Shown here: positions 26,946-36,905 of the stretch, piece after piece
How positions within the stretch are numbered: the stretch's first letter is position 1
How the letters are laid out: each line of letters starts with the position of its first letter
Assembly (NCBI RefSeq): GCF_007748095.1
Contig: NZ_CP036287.1
Span: 5,084,001-5,148,000, forward strand
Source: Engelhardtia mirabilis
Lineage (GTDB): Bacteria; Planctomycetota; UBA1135; GCA-002686595
Reading direction: 5' to 3'
DNA length: 64,000 nucleotides
Translations under genes and position numbers: made by a program
Notes under the pieces: model-generated
What the model was told of the DNA's origin: nothing
The model's database searches: none
What the model saw: the letters and a program-made list of their open reading frames with translations, nothing else

Positions 26946-27698
26946 TTACTGGAGCACGGTCCAGGTGTTGGTGTCCTGACCGGCGTTGCCGGCGGCCGCG
27001 TTGGCCGTGGCGGTGCTCATGTCGGCGCCGTTGTAGGCCGCGTCGAAGGCAGGCGCGGTGGCCGCACCCGAGTAGGTCTCGTCGCGGTTGTTGGATTGCA
27101 GGATGTCGCCGTCTTGGTTGATGAAGAAGACGCGGTTGCCGGTCTGCTGGTAGTTCAGCGGCCAGGCGTAGCAGCACCAAAGGATCTCGGCCTGGTCGGA
27201 GTCGACCGCGTTGGTGTCGGCGCCGCCGTCGGCGGCCTCGAGCAGACCCGCGCTGGCGTCGTCCGGCAGGAACATGGCGAACAGGTAGCCGGAGCGCTGG
27301 ACGAAGCCGTCGCCGTCGACGTTGCCGAGGGCGCCCGAGAGCATCGGCGGGGCGAGGACGTCGGCACCGATCTGGATGCCGCCCGCGCCGTCGTCTTCGC
27401 GCAGACCGACGGTGCCGGCCAGCTCAGCGAAGTACCCGTACTCGCCGCCGCCGTCGGAGTCGACGTCGATGGCAGCCGAGGACTGCAGTTGGGCTTGGGC
27501 CGACGAGATCGACCGGAGGGTGGAGATGGCTGCCGATTCGTTCGCCGACAGGCGAGCGCTGAGCAGCTTCGGGATGGCGACGGATGCGATGATCGCGATG
27601 ATCGCGACGACGATCATCAGCTCGATCAGGGTGAAACCCGCGTTCTTGCGTTGTTGCAACTTCACTGTGGAGTTCTGCCTCGTGTGGAATGCCTTCAT
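26946..27698 (-). CDS. type IV prepilin / pseudopilin (major pilin candidate)
   Basis: 250 residues from the ATG at 27698; a GTG at 27665 would shorten the leader. The class III signal is textbook: a basic leader, cleavage after Gly21 ('KNAG' / 'FTLIELMIVVAIIAIIASVA') and Glu at position +5. The globular part has a Gly/Asp-rich loop ('DVDSDGGGEYGYF', 'DGAGGIQIGADV'), a Cys pair 'WCCYAWP' and a late 'GNRVFFINQDGDIL' strand pair, as in Planctomycetota-style DUF-type pilins. It is the last gene of the pilus block and is separated from gspF by 345 bp containing a strong hairpin, so it may be expressed separately and more highly than the assembly genes. Confidence 0.92.
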   Translation of the reverse strand: MKAFHTRQNSTVKLQQRKNAGFTLIELMIVVAIIAIIASVAIPKLLSARLSANESAAISTLRSISSAQAQLQSSAAIDVDSDGGGEYGYFAELAGTVGLREDDGAGGIQIGADVLAPPMLSGALGNVDGDGFVQRSGYLFAMFLPDDASAGLLEAADGGADTNAVDSDQAEILWCCYAWPLNYQQTGNRVFFINQDGDILQSNNRDETYSGAATAPAFDAAYNGADMSTATANAAAGNAGQDTNTWTVLQ

Positions 27699-28043
27699 TG
27701 CCTAGTGTCCGAAGCGCCTTGGAGCGGCTCGAGTACCTGGTGGCGCGTCACCGGCCGCGTCTGCTCGACTGGCCCTCTCGGGTCAATCGCACAGCCTGGT
27801 CGGCAGCGCCGCTCGGGCGTCGGTCGCGGTGACCGGCGCCTCTCGGCACCGCCCCGTCCGCTCTCCGACAACCCCTCGGACACGCAACGGATCGTCCTCC
27901 CGCGACAGCGCTCTTGACCGCATCCGGGAAAACCCGCGTAAAAGCGCTCGAGTCTCCGCGGACGAGTCCCGAACGCGGCTGCGCCGCGACCACCCAGGGG
28001 GTGACCACGGCGCAGCGCGTGCCAGCGATCGCTGTGCGGCCGC
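27699..28043. other. 345-bp spacer between gspF/pilC and the prepilin gene
   Basis: No gene is supported. It holds the 17-bp hairpin at 27978-28016 and should contain the prepilin promoter. A TTGACC hexamer occurs on the minus strand about 80 bp upstream of the prepilin start, but no convincing -10 partner is visible. Confidence 0.5.
27978..28016 (-). terminator. 17-bp hairpin downstream of gspF/pilC
   Basis: Arms 27978-27994 and 28000-28016 with a 5-nt loop, 28 nt after the gspF stop. Fourteen positions pair perfectly and the other three are G-U wobbles only in the minus-strand RNA. There is no U tract. It is likely a terminator or attenuator placed between assembly genes and prepilin. Confidence 0.6.
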
Positions 28044-29354
28044 TCAGCCGCTCGGCCCGCCGAGCTGTCCGACGATGTCGAGGATCGGCAGGAAGACGGA
28101 GAGCACCACGCCACCCACGATCACACCCATGAAGGAGATCAAGAGCGGCTCGATCAAGCTGGTCAGGGACTTGATGGTCGCCTTGACCTGGCTGTCGTAG
28201 AAAATGGCGATCTTCTCGAGCAGTTGCTCGAGTGCGCCGGAGCGTTCACCGATGGCGATCATGCGCGTCACCATGGGCGGGAAGACCGTGGCCTCGGAGA
28301 GCGGCTCCGAGAGCATGTTGCCGTTGCGGACCGCCTCGCGCGACTTGTTGACCGCGTCCGCCACCACGCGGTTGCCGGCGGTCTCGGCCACGATCTCCAA
28401 GGTGCCGATGATCGGCACACCGGAGCGGATCAGGGTCGAGAAGGTCCGCGAGAAGCGCGCCAGGGCGATCTTGCGTGTCAGCTCGCCGAAGACCGGCAGG
28501 CGCAGGCTGATGTGGTCGAAGGTCAACTGGCCGCGGTCGGTGCGCTTGAACAGCACCAGCCCCGCCACCACCGAGCCGATGATCGCTGCCCCCATCAGGT
28601 AGTGGTTCCGCATCCAGTCGGACGTGGCCAAGACGAACTTGGTCAGGGCCGGCAGCTCGGTGCCCAGGGACTCGAAGACCTGCCGGAAGGTCGGCACCAC
28701 GCCGAGCATCAGGAAGGCCGTGATGCCCAGCACCAGCACCAGCGAGATGACCGGGTAGGTCATGGCCGACTTGACCTCGCGGCGCAGCTCGTCGCTGGCC
28801 TCGGTGTAGTCGGCCAGGCGCTCCAGGATGATGTCCATCTGGCCCGAGGCCTCACCCGCGCGCACCATCGAGATGTACAGGGGCGAGAAGGCCTTGGGGC
28901 AGTACTCCATCGCCGCCGAGAGGTCCTGCCCACCCCGCAGCTCGGCGGTGAGCCGCGAGCAAGTGGCCTTCATGGGCGGCGTGTCGGCCTGCTCCTCGAG
29001 CACCTCGAGCGACTCCAGCAACGACAGGCCGGCGCCGATCATCGTCGCGAGCTGGCGCGTGAACAGCACCAGCTCCTGACGGCTGGCGCTGGGCTTGACC
29101 TTGCCGAGGCGGAACTCGGTGATGCTCTTGAGGGAGAAGCCTCCACCCTGCTTGGCCTGATCGTCGCCCTTGTTCGAGCTCGGCGCCTTGTCCTTCTTGC
29201 CCTTGGCGGGCTTGCCTCGATCTTGATCGACGCGCATCGGGGTGAGCTGCTGCTTACGCAGTTCACCGAGAGCCTCGCCTCGATCCCTCGCTTCGATGCT
29301 GCCTTCGACGGTCTTGCCGGAGGCATCCTTGGCGGCGTATTGGAAGTTGACCAC
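28044..29354 (-). CDS. pilC: GspF/PilC-family inner-membrane platform protein
   Basis: 436 residues from a GTG at 29354 (family length ~400). The N-terminal part ('FQYAAKDASGKTVEGSIEA') is the standard opening. A charged linker (residues ~45-75, Lys/Asp/Gly-rich) precedes two repeated T2SSF domains, the first with 'FTRQLATMIGAGLSLLESLE' and 'AMEYCPKAFSPLYISMVRAG', the second with 'ARFSRTFSTLIRSGVPI' and 'PPMVTRMIAIGERSGALE'. Three hydrophobic segments match the membrane topology of the family. It anchors the motor ATPases in type IV pilus or type II secretion. It starts 23 bp after the PilB/GspE stop and is surely in the same operon. Confidence 0.95.
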   Translation of the reverse strand: MVNFQYAAKDASGKTVEGSIEARDRGEALGELRKQQLTPMRVDQDRGKPAKGKKDKAPSSNKGDDQAKQGGGFSLKSITEFRLGKVKPSASRQELVLFTRQLATMIGAGLSLLESLEVLEEQADTPPMKATCSRLTAELRGGQDLSAAMEYCPKAFSPLYISMVRAGEASGQMDIILERLADYTEASDELRREVKSAMTYPVISLVLVLGITAFLMLGVVPTFRQVFESLGTELPALTKFVLATSDWMRNHYLMGAAIIGSVVAGLVLFKRTDRGQLTFDHISLRLPVFGELTRKIALARFSRTFSTLIRSGVPIIGTLEIVAETAGNRVVADAVNKSREAVRNGNMLSEPLSEATVFPPMVTRMIAIGERSGALEQLLEKIAIFYDSQVKATIKSLTSLIEPLLISFMGVIVGGVVLSVFLPILDIVGQLGGPSG

Positions 29355-29377
29355 GGGGTTCGTCTGTCTTTGACTTT

Positions 29378-31080
<1,703 letters not shown>

Positions 31081-31081
<1 letters not shown>

Positions 31082-32148
31082 CAGGCTGCGCCGCGAATGA
31101 GGCTTTGGAGTTCGCCCGGGTTGCTGAGGGTGCGCTCGGCATCGTCCAGTCGGACGGCGCCGCTGCGGATCAGTTGGGCCAGGGAGCCGGCCATGGTCCG
31201 CATGCCGACCTTGGCGCCGGTCTGCAGGTGGCTGTAGATCTGGTGCGCCTTGCCCTCGCGGATCAGCGCGCGGATGCCGGGCGTCGCGATCAGGATCTCG
31301 GAGGCCATCGTGCGGCCGCGGCCACTGGCGTTCGGCAGCAACTGCTGACAGAACACGGCCTCGAGGCTGAACGAGAGCTGGGTCAGGATCTGCGACTGCT
31401 GGTGCGCCGGGAACACGTCGACGATGCGGTTCATCGTCTGCACGGCGTCCGAGGTGTGCAGGGTGCCGAAGGTCAGGTGGCCGGTCTCGGCCAGGGTCAG
31501 CGCCGCTTCGATCGTCTCCTGGTCGCGCAGCTCGCCCACCAGCACCACGTCCGGATCCTGGCGTAGAACGCTGCGCAGGGCGTTGGCGAAGGTGTGGGAG
31601 TCGTCCCCGATCTCGCGCTGGGTGACCAGGCACTGCTGGCTCTTGTGCGCGAACTCGATCGGGTCCTCGATGGTGATGATGTGCCCCTGGCGAGCCGCGT
31701 TGATGCGGTCGATCATCGACGCCAGGGTCGTGGACTTGCCCGAGCCGGTGGCTCCGCAGACCAGCACCAGGCCGGCGCGCAGGTTGCAGATCCGGTCGCA
31801 GACGTCCTCGGGCAGGCCGAGGGTGTCGAAGCTCAGGATCTCGAAGGGCACCAGCCGCAGCACCGCCGCCACGGCCCCGCGCTGGTAGAAGACGTTGGCC
31901 CGGAAACGGCCCGAGCCCTCGAGCTCGAAGGAGCAGTCGAGCTCGTGGTCGCGGTCGAGACGCGCGATCTGATCCGACGTCAACACGCTGGTCGCCAGTC
32001 GCCGCGTGTCCTGGGGGGTCAGGGGCGGCGAGTTGACCGAGACCAGGGCCCCGTCCACGCGGATGCGCGGCGGAGTATTGGTCGAGAGGTGAAGGTCCGA
32101 TCCCCCCTTGCGCACCATCAGCGCAAGAAGGTCTTCCATGGTGATCAT
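31081..32148 (-). CDS. pilT: PilT-type retraction ATPase
   Basis: 355 residues from the ATG at 32148 (a second ATG three codons later is equally plausible). It has the PilT opening 'LLALMVRKGGSDLHLS', Walker A 'GATGSGKSTT', Asp box 'IITIEDPIEFAH', Walker B 'DPDVVLVGELRD', His box 'FGTLHTSDAVQT' and the PilT-specific C-terminal 'IRALIREGKAHQ', which replaces the zinc motif of PilB. PilT disassembles pili, powering twitching or DNA uptake. Having a retraction motor argues for a dynamic type IV pilus. It is first in the tight pilT-pilB-pilC run and is insulated upstream by two hairpins. Confidence 0.95.
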
Positions 32149-32261
32149 CGAAAGCTCAGTCGGGGGCCGTGGAACGGGCTACAGAGGTCGCACCGCTGCC
32201 CGTCGTCGACGTGCCGAGGCTCGCGGCTGAAGGCGATCCAGGAGTCCCGCCGCAGATGCGA

Positions 32262-32286
32262 CGGGGCGGAAGTTCTTTCCGCCCCG
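32262..32286 (-). terminator. 10-bp hairpin upstream of pilT (second of two)
   Basis: Perfect inverted repeat cggggcggaa / ttccgccccg with loop gttct. It lies between the EF-G-like stop and the pilT start, and could be a second terminator or part of the pilT leader. Confidence 0.5.
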
Positions 32287-32319
32287 CCATCCCCCGGGAT
32301 TCGGTCCCGAACGGCCGCA

Positions 32320-32344
32320 GGCCGGCTCCCAAAGGGAGCCGGCC
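32320..32344 (-). terminator. 11-bp hairpin downstream of the EF-G-like gene
   Basis: Perfect inverted repeat ggccggctccc (32320-32330) / gggagccggcc (32334-32344) with loop aaa, 47 nt past the EF-G-like stop. The very tight loop makes it highly stable. No U tract follows. Confidence 0.6.
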
Positions 32345-32391
32345 CGCGGCGCGGTCCGTCGCTGGACGGGGGTCAGAGCCCCCGACCAGCC

Positions 32392-34410
32392 TCATTCGTC
32401 GTCGTGGACCTTGGCGAACTCCTGGACCACCTTCTGCTGCTCCGGCGCCGGCATGGCGGCGTAGTGGTCGAGCCGCATGGACCAGGTACCCGCCCCGGCC
32501 GTCTGTGACTTGAGGTCGCGGTGGTAGGACTGCATGGTCGACAGGGGCGCGTGGGCCTTGATCACGGTCACCGCCCCATCGGCCTCCGCGTTCTGCTCGA
32601 GGACGTGGGCGCGACGGTGGCTGGTCAGGTCCGAGAAGATCGTCCCGGCGTGGTCGCTGGGCACGTGAACCTCGACCACCACGACCGGCTCGAGCAGGGC
32701 CGGACTGGCCCGCTCGAAGGCGTCGCGGAATGCCCGCTTGCCGGCCATCTTGAAGCTGGCCTCGTCCGAGTCGACGGCGTGGAACTTGCCGTCGTAGACC
32801 TCGACCTCCACGTCGACGACCTTGGAGTGGGTCAGGATGCCCTCCTCCGCTATCTCCCGGATGCCCTTCTCGATGGCAGGGATCAGGTTCTTGGGGATCG
32901 CGCCCCCCACCACCTTGTCGATGAAGGTCAGCCCGGCACCCTCGGGCGCCGGACGCAGACGCAGGTGGCACTCACCGAACTGGCCGCGCCCGCCGCTCTG
33001 CTTCTTGTGGCGGTGGTGACCCTCCGCGGGCTTACGCACGGTCTCGCGGTAGGCGATGCGCGGGATGCTGGTCTCGATCTCCACGCCGAAGCGGCGCTTG
33101 AGACGCGACTCCATCAGTTGCAGGTGCAGGTCGCTCATCCCCGTGACGACCAACTCGTGGGTCAGCGGGTCGTGGGAGACCTTGAAGGTCGGATCCTCCG
33201 CCTCGAGCCGATGCAGGGAGGTGCCGATCTTCTGCTCGTCGGCGCGGCTCTTGGGGCGAACGGCCATGGAAACCATCGGCTCCGGCATCGCCACGAAGTC
33301 GGCGGCGATGGTGTCGGCGCCAGGGGCCCCGAAGGTCTGCCCCACCTTGAGTCCTTCGACCTTGGTGAACGCGCACAGGCCGCCGGCCTGGGCCTCGTCG
33401 ATGGGCTCGCGGTGCTTGCCACCCAGCAGGCGGAAGAGCCCGCCGAGCTTCTCGGGCTTGGTGCCCTCGCCGACGCCCTGCACCTGCGCCGACGCGGCGA
33501 GCTTACCGGACAGGATCCGCGCCATGCAGACCTTGCCCACGTGCGGGTCGGAGCGCACCGCGAAGACGACGCCCATCAACGCCTCGGACGGATCGTTGTG
33601 AACCGGCTCGCCCCCGGCCGTGAGGCTTCCATGCTGCAAGGGCGAGGGCGCCGCCCGGTTGAGGAAGTCCAGCACTTCGTCGAGGCCCACGTCCTTGACC
33701 GGATTGCAGACCATGATCGGCACCAGGGCATGGGCGGCGAGGGCGGAGGGGTAGTGCTTGATCAGCTCCTCCTCGGTCAGCTCCTCGGTCTCGAGGTAGT
33801 GCTCGACGGCCTCGACGTCGTCGCAGCCGTCCATCACGCGATCCATCAGTCGCTTGCGCCAATCGCTCTGGGGGTCCTTCATCGTGCGGTGGGCACCGAC
33901 CCACTTGGCACCGTCGAACTCCGGCAGCAGCACGGGCACACAGATCTCGCCGAAGGCCTCGCGCAACTCCATCACGAGGGTGTCGAAGTCGACGTTGTCG
34001 GCGTCCAGATGCGTGACCAACAGGGCCCGCGGACGGCCGAGTTCTTCCGCCGCCGCGAACTTGCGCCGCAGGTTGTGCGTGACCCCGCCCGACGCGCTGA
34101 CCACGCCTACGACCAGGTCGGCGGCGAACATCCCGGCCCGCACTTCGGCCTCGAAGTCGGGATAGCCCGGGGTGTCGATCCAGTTCCAATCGCGGCCACC
34201 CCAGTCCGACTCGACGATGGCCATCTGCAGCGTGTGCTGCTTGTCTTGCTCTTCGGGCTCCGTGTCACAGATGCTGGTCTTGTCTGCGACCGAGCCCCTG
34301 CGATCGGTTGCTCCGGTCTTCAGCGCAAGGGCGTCGACGAGCGTCGTCTTGCCCCCGCCAGGATGACCGACGAAGGCGACATTCCGGATCTCGGACGGTG
34401 CGTGGCTCAT
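32392..34410 (-). CDS. elongation factor G-like translational GTPase (EF-G2 type)
   Basis: 672 residues from the ATG at 34410, which has a good ribosome-binding site (AGAGGAG five bases before ATG when read on the minus strand). All EF-G domains are present: G domain with P-loop 'GHPGGGKTT' at residues 15-23, domain II ('VCMARILSGKL'), domain III ('VTGMSDLHLQLMESRLKRRF'), domain IV ('GGRGQFGECHLRLRP') and domain V ('HVPSDHAGTIFSDLTSHR'). Changes from canonical EF-G: the switch II motif is DTPGYPDF (His replaced by Tyr) and the G4 motif reads THLD instead of NKxD. These are features of EF-G2 paralogues, whose role in translocation or stress is unclear. It lies between ompA-like and pilT genes without an obvious link. 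Confidence 0.9.
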   Translation of the reverse strand: MSHAPSEIRNVAFVGHPGGGKTTLVDALALKTGATDRRGSVADKTSICDTEPEEQDKQHTLQMAIVESDWGGRDWNWIDTPGYPDFEAEVRAGMFAADLVVGVVSASGGVTHNLRRKFAAAEELGRPRALLVTHLDADNVDFDTLVMELREAFGEICVPVLLPEFDGAKWVGAHRTMKDPQSDWRKRLMDRVMDGCDDVEAVEHYLETEELTEEELIKHYPSALAAHALVPIMVCNPVKDVGLDEVLDFLNRAAPSPLQHGSLTAGGEPVHNDPSEALMGVVFAVRSDPHVGKVCMARILSGKLAASAQVQGVGEGTKPEKLGGLFRLLGGKHREPIDEAQAGGLCAFTKVEGLKVGQTFGAPGADTIAADFVAMPEPMVSMAVRPKSRADEQKIGTSLHRLEAEDPTFKVSHDPLTHELVVTGMSDLHLQLMESRLKRRFGVEIETSIPRIAYRETVRKPAEGHHRHKKQSGGRGQFGECHLRLRPAPEGAGLTFIDKVVGGAIPKNLIPAIEKGIREIAEEGILTHSKVVDVEVEVYDGKFHAVDSDEASFKMAGKRAFRDAFERASPALLEPVVVVEVHVPSDHAGTIFSDLTSHRRAHVLEQNAEADGAVTVIKAHAPLSTMQSYHRDLKSQTAGAGTWSMRLDHYAAMPAPEQQKVVQEFAKVHDDE

Positions 34411-35132
34411 GGGCTCCTCTGGATACGCGAGCACCGCGCCTCGGCGCGGTGTACGAACTTGAAGATTCGACACCGGCGAGTCGGCTCGGCGAGGAGCAAA
34501 GGCGCACGACCGCAAGCGGCCGCGGCGTCCCGACCTGTCGCTGGAGGAGCCGGCTCGGGGGGCCTTGCGATCCTACATCAAGCCCGTGCAAGTGGGGCTG
34601 CGAGCGCTTCTCCGCCTGCGGGGTGTCGCGCTGCGAAGCAGGGCGGGAACCCAAGACGACGGCGGCCGGAGCCCCGGTGGATTTCCAAGGCCCGGGCTGC
34701 CGCCGCTATCGGGCTGGAGCGAGCCCGACGGTCCGCGGGATCGGAACCACATCGAGCGGAGACGGAGCCAGGACCGCGGCCGGGACCCTCCCGGGCGAGG
34801 GCCGGCGTCGTAGTTGGACCTCGACACCCTCTGGGGGGTCAGCTCGGGTCCGGCTGAGCCGCAGGCGGCGTGACCCAAGATCCAGGGCGTGGGTTCGGCC
34901 CCGCGGGAGAGGGATCGACCGGTGGCGACGCTGGGTTGGCGGCGTCGGATCGGCTCGCCGGTTCGCCTCGATCCGAACGAACAGGTGAGCCCTCCCGCGG
35001 AGGACTCACCTGTTCGGAATCGCTGGCGACCGAGTTGGCCCGCGGTTCGCCGCCAGCTCGGCCGTCGCCAATCGTTCGAGGCCAGCCCAGCCAGGCATAG
35101 CCCGGCAGAGCGGCCTCGCCAGGTCGGCGCGA
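34411..35132. other. 722-bp region without a supported gene
   Basis: Open frames here are short, Arg/Pro/Gly-rich and lack family signatures, so none is called. The only strong structure is the hairpin at 34978-35016. The part next to 34410 should contain the EF-G-like gene's promoter and its ribosome-binding site. Confidence 0.6.
34978..35016 (-). terminator. long hairpin downstream of the OmpA-like gene
   Basis: Perfect 12-bp outer stem cgaacaggtgag (34978-34989) / ctcacctgttcg (35005-35016), one mismatch, then a 5-bp inner stem cctcc/ggagg around a cgc loop. It lies 117 nt past the OmpA-like stop. A terminator is likeliest, but a small structured RNA or protein-binding dyad is possible. 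Confidence 0.55.
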
Positions 35133-35789
35133 TCAGCCCTGGGGCTGGTGAACGACGATCTCGACCCGGCGGTTCTGGGACATGCCGTCGGCGCTGTCGT
35201 TGCTCGCGACCGGCGTGTACTCGCCGTGACCGACGAGCACGCAGTTGCTGTCCGGAACGCCGCAGCTGTCGACCAGGAAGGTCAGCACGCTCATCGCGCG
35301 CGCGATCGAGAGCTCCCGGTTGCTGTCGAAGCCCGAACGGCTCGGCTGCTGGCTGTCGGTGTGACCCTCGATCCAGAACTCGCTGTTGGGGTAGTCGCTG
35401 CGCAGCACGTTGGCCACGGCCCGCACGGCGTTCTGGCCGGGAGCGGTGAGCTCGGCCTTGCCCGAGGCGAAGGTGATCGAGCTAGGCACCGAGATCACCA
35501 GGTCGTTGCCTCGGACGTTGACGCCGATGCCCATGTCGGTGAGTGCCGAGTACTGGGGGCCCGAGAGCGCCTCGCTCAGCCGGTGGCTGGCGTCGAGAAG
35601 ATCTGCGTTGAGTGCGTCGAGCTCGCTGGCCAACCGAGAGTTGTCGCGCTGAAGCTTGGCCTCGCGCTCGCGCAGGCGCGCGATCTCGTCCTGGTATTCC
35701 TTGAGCTGCTGCTGCGTAGCACAGCCGGCGAAGACCGGCAGTAGCAGCGCCAGCGCCGCGGCGCGGCGCAAAGGTCGAATCGTCTTCAT
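35133..35789 (-). CDS. OmpA/Pal-family peptidoglycan-binding lipoprotein
   Basis: 218 residues. A lipoprotein signal (AAALALLLPVFAGC) puts the Cys at residue 23. Residues ~27-70 are a coiled coil with heptad-like Leu/Ala spacing ('EIARLREREAKLQRDNSRLA'). The C-terminal OmpA domain (about 85-215) carries 'ITFASGKAELTAPGQ', 'FWIEGHTDSQ', 'NRELSIARAMSVLTFLV' and 'MSQNRRVEIVV', which include the Asp and Arg that bind diaminopimelate in peptidoglycan. The coiled coil plus OmpA domain resembles Pal/YiaD or the stator-type anchor proteins. It sits between prepilin peptidase and EF-G-like genes and could tether pilus or outer-membrane structures to the wall. Confidence 0.92.
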   Translation of the reverse strand: MKTIRPLRRAAALALLLPVFAGCATQQQLKEYQDEIARLREREAKLQRDNSRLASELDALNADLLDASHRLSEALSGPQYSALTDMGIGVNVRGNDLVISVPSSITFASGKAELTAPGQNAVRAVANVLRSDYPNSEFWIEGHTDSQQPSRSGFDSNRELSIARAMSVLTFLVDSCGVPDSNCVLVGHGEYTPVASNDSADGMSQNRRVEIVVHQPQG

Positions 35790-35940
35790 GGGCGTCGTCT
35801 CCGTTCGAGAGCGGTCGGGGCACCTGGGATCCGCTCGCGGCGGCCCAGTTGGCTTGGGGGGGTGTGGCTCGGCTGACTGTGATCAGTCGATGGTCAGCTC
35901 AGCCGCGCCTGCTCCGGCGGCGGCGCGACGCGCGCGCGGC

Positions 35941-36861
35941 TCAGGGCCAGAGCACGCGCACATGGTCCCAAGCGAGGAGCACGATTCCAATCCCGATCCC
36001 GAGGTATGGCCCGAAGGGTAGATAGCGCGCGGCGATGCGTCCGACGGCCAGGGCTCGTCCGAGGCTCCGAACCCCGCCACGGGCCCGGGCCCGGCGGCGG
36101 ACGAAGCAGGTGAATCGGATCAGATTGACCATCCCGACCACCGAGGCGAGCACCGATCCGACCATCAGCGCGGCCAGGGCCCCGCCCGGACCCACGAAGG
36201 CCCCGCCGGCCGCCAGCAGCTTCACGTCTCCAAAGCCCATGGCGTCGCGTCCGTAGAGCCACTTGCCGAAGGCTCCGATCGCGATCAGGACGCCCCCCCC
36301 CACCGCCAGGCCACCCAGGGAGCCCACCAGGGCACCGATCCGGTCAACCTCACCCAGGGGCAGCGCGGGATCGCTGAAGCGCTGGGCAAGCCAGGTCTGG
36401 GCGTGGAGCGCAGGGAAGGCCAGGCTGGCCAGGGGCCCCAGCACCATCCCGCCGATGGAAACCTCGTCGGGAATCTCGAAGAAGTCGAAGTCGACGAAGG
36501 TCGCCACCACCAGCCCCGCCAAAACCACCGCGGCCACCAACGTGAGCCCGGGCTGGCTCGGTCCGAAGCGCCAGGCCGCCAGGGCGAACAGGGCCGCTGT
36601 CAGCAGCTCCACCGTCGGGTAACGCACCGGAATGCGCCATCCGCAGGCACTGCACTTACCTCGCAGGGCGACCCAGGAGGCCACCGGCAGGTTCTCGAAC
36701 CAGCGGATCTGGTGCCCGCAGCTCGGGCACTGGGACCGCGCCGGCTTGGAGACGGTCAGGTCCGGTCGCGGCAGTCGATAGATCGCGACGTTCAGGAAGG
36801 AGCCGACGACGGCCCCGAAGAGAGCCGCCGAGGCGGTGAAGAAGGTCGGCTCGACGTCCAA
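35941..36861 (-). CDS. pilD: prepilin peptidase / N-methyltransferase (PilD/GspO)
   Basis: About 306 residues if it starts at the TTG at 36861; the frame has no ATG or GTG after the upstream gene's stop. It begins with the conserved 'FGAVVGSFLNVAIYRLPR', then the two Cys pairs of the methyltransferase zinc domain ('CPSCGHQIRW' and 'GKCSACGWRIP'). The aspartyl protease part has 'VDFDFFEIPDEV' and 'MGFGDVKLLA', giving both catalytic Asp residues, across about eight hydrophobic segments. It cleaves prepilin leaders before Phe and methylates the new N-terminus, which matches the prepilin at 26946-27698. It follows the short Ig-like lipoprotein gene by 44 bp, so the two may be co-transcribed. Confidence 0.94.
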   Translation of the reverse strand: MDVEPTFFTASAALFGAVVGSFLNVAIYRLPRPDLTVSKPARSQCPSCGHQIRWFENLPVASWVALRGKCSACGWRIPVRYPTVELLTAALFALAAWRFGPSQPGLTLVAAVVLAGLVVATFVDFDFFEIPDEVSIGGMVLGPLASLAFPALHAQTWLAQRFSDPALPLGEVDRIGALVGSLGGLAVGGGVLIAIGAFGKWLYGRDAMGFGDVKLLAAGGAFVGPGGALAALMVGSVLASVVGMVNLIRFTCFVRRRARARGGVRSLGRALAVGRIAARYLPFGPYLGIGIGIVLLAWDHVRVLWP

Positions 36862-36905
36862 GGGATCAGTGGGGGCAGCGGGGGGGGCTTGCGGGTGCGA
36901 TCGGA

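Noticed and set aside
34308..34988. Possible small plus-strand genes between the EF-G-like and OmpA-like genes
   Set aside because: Arg-rich translations without family features; several overlapping alternatives, none preferred.
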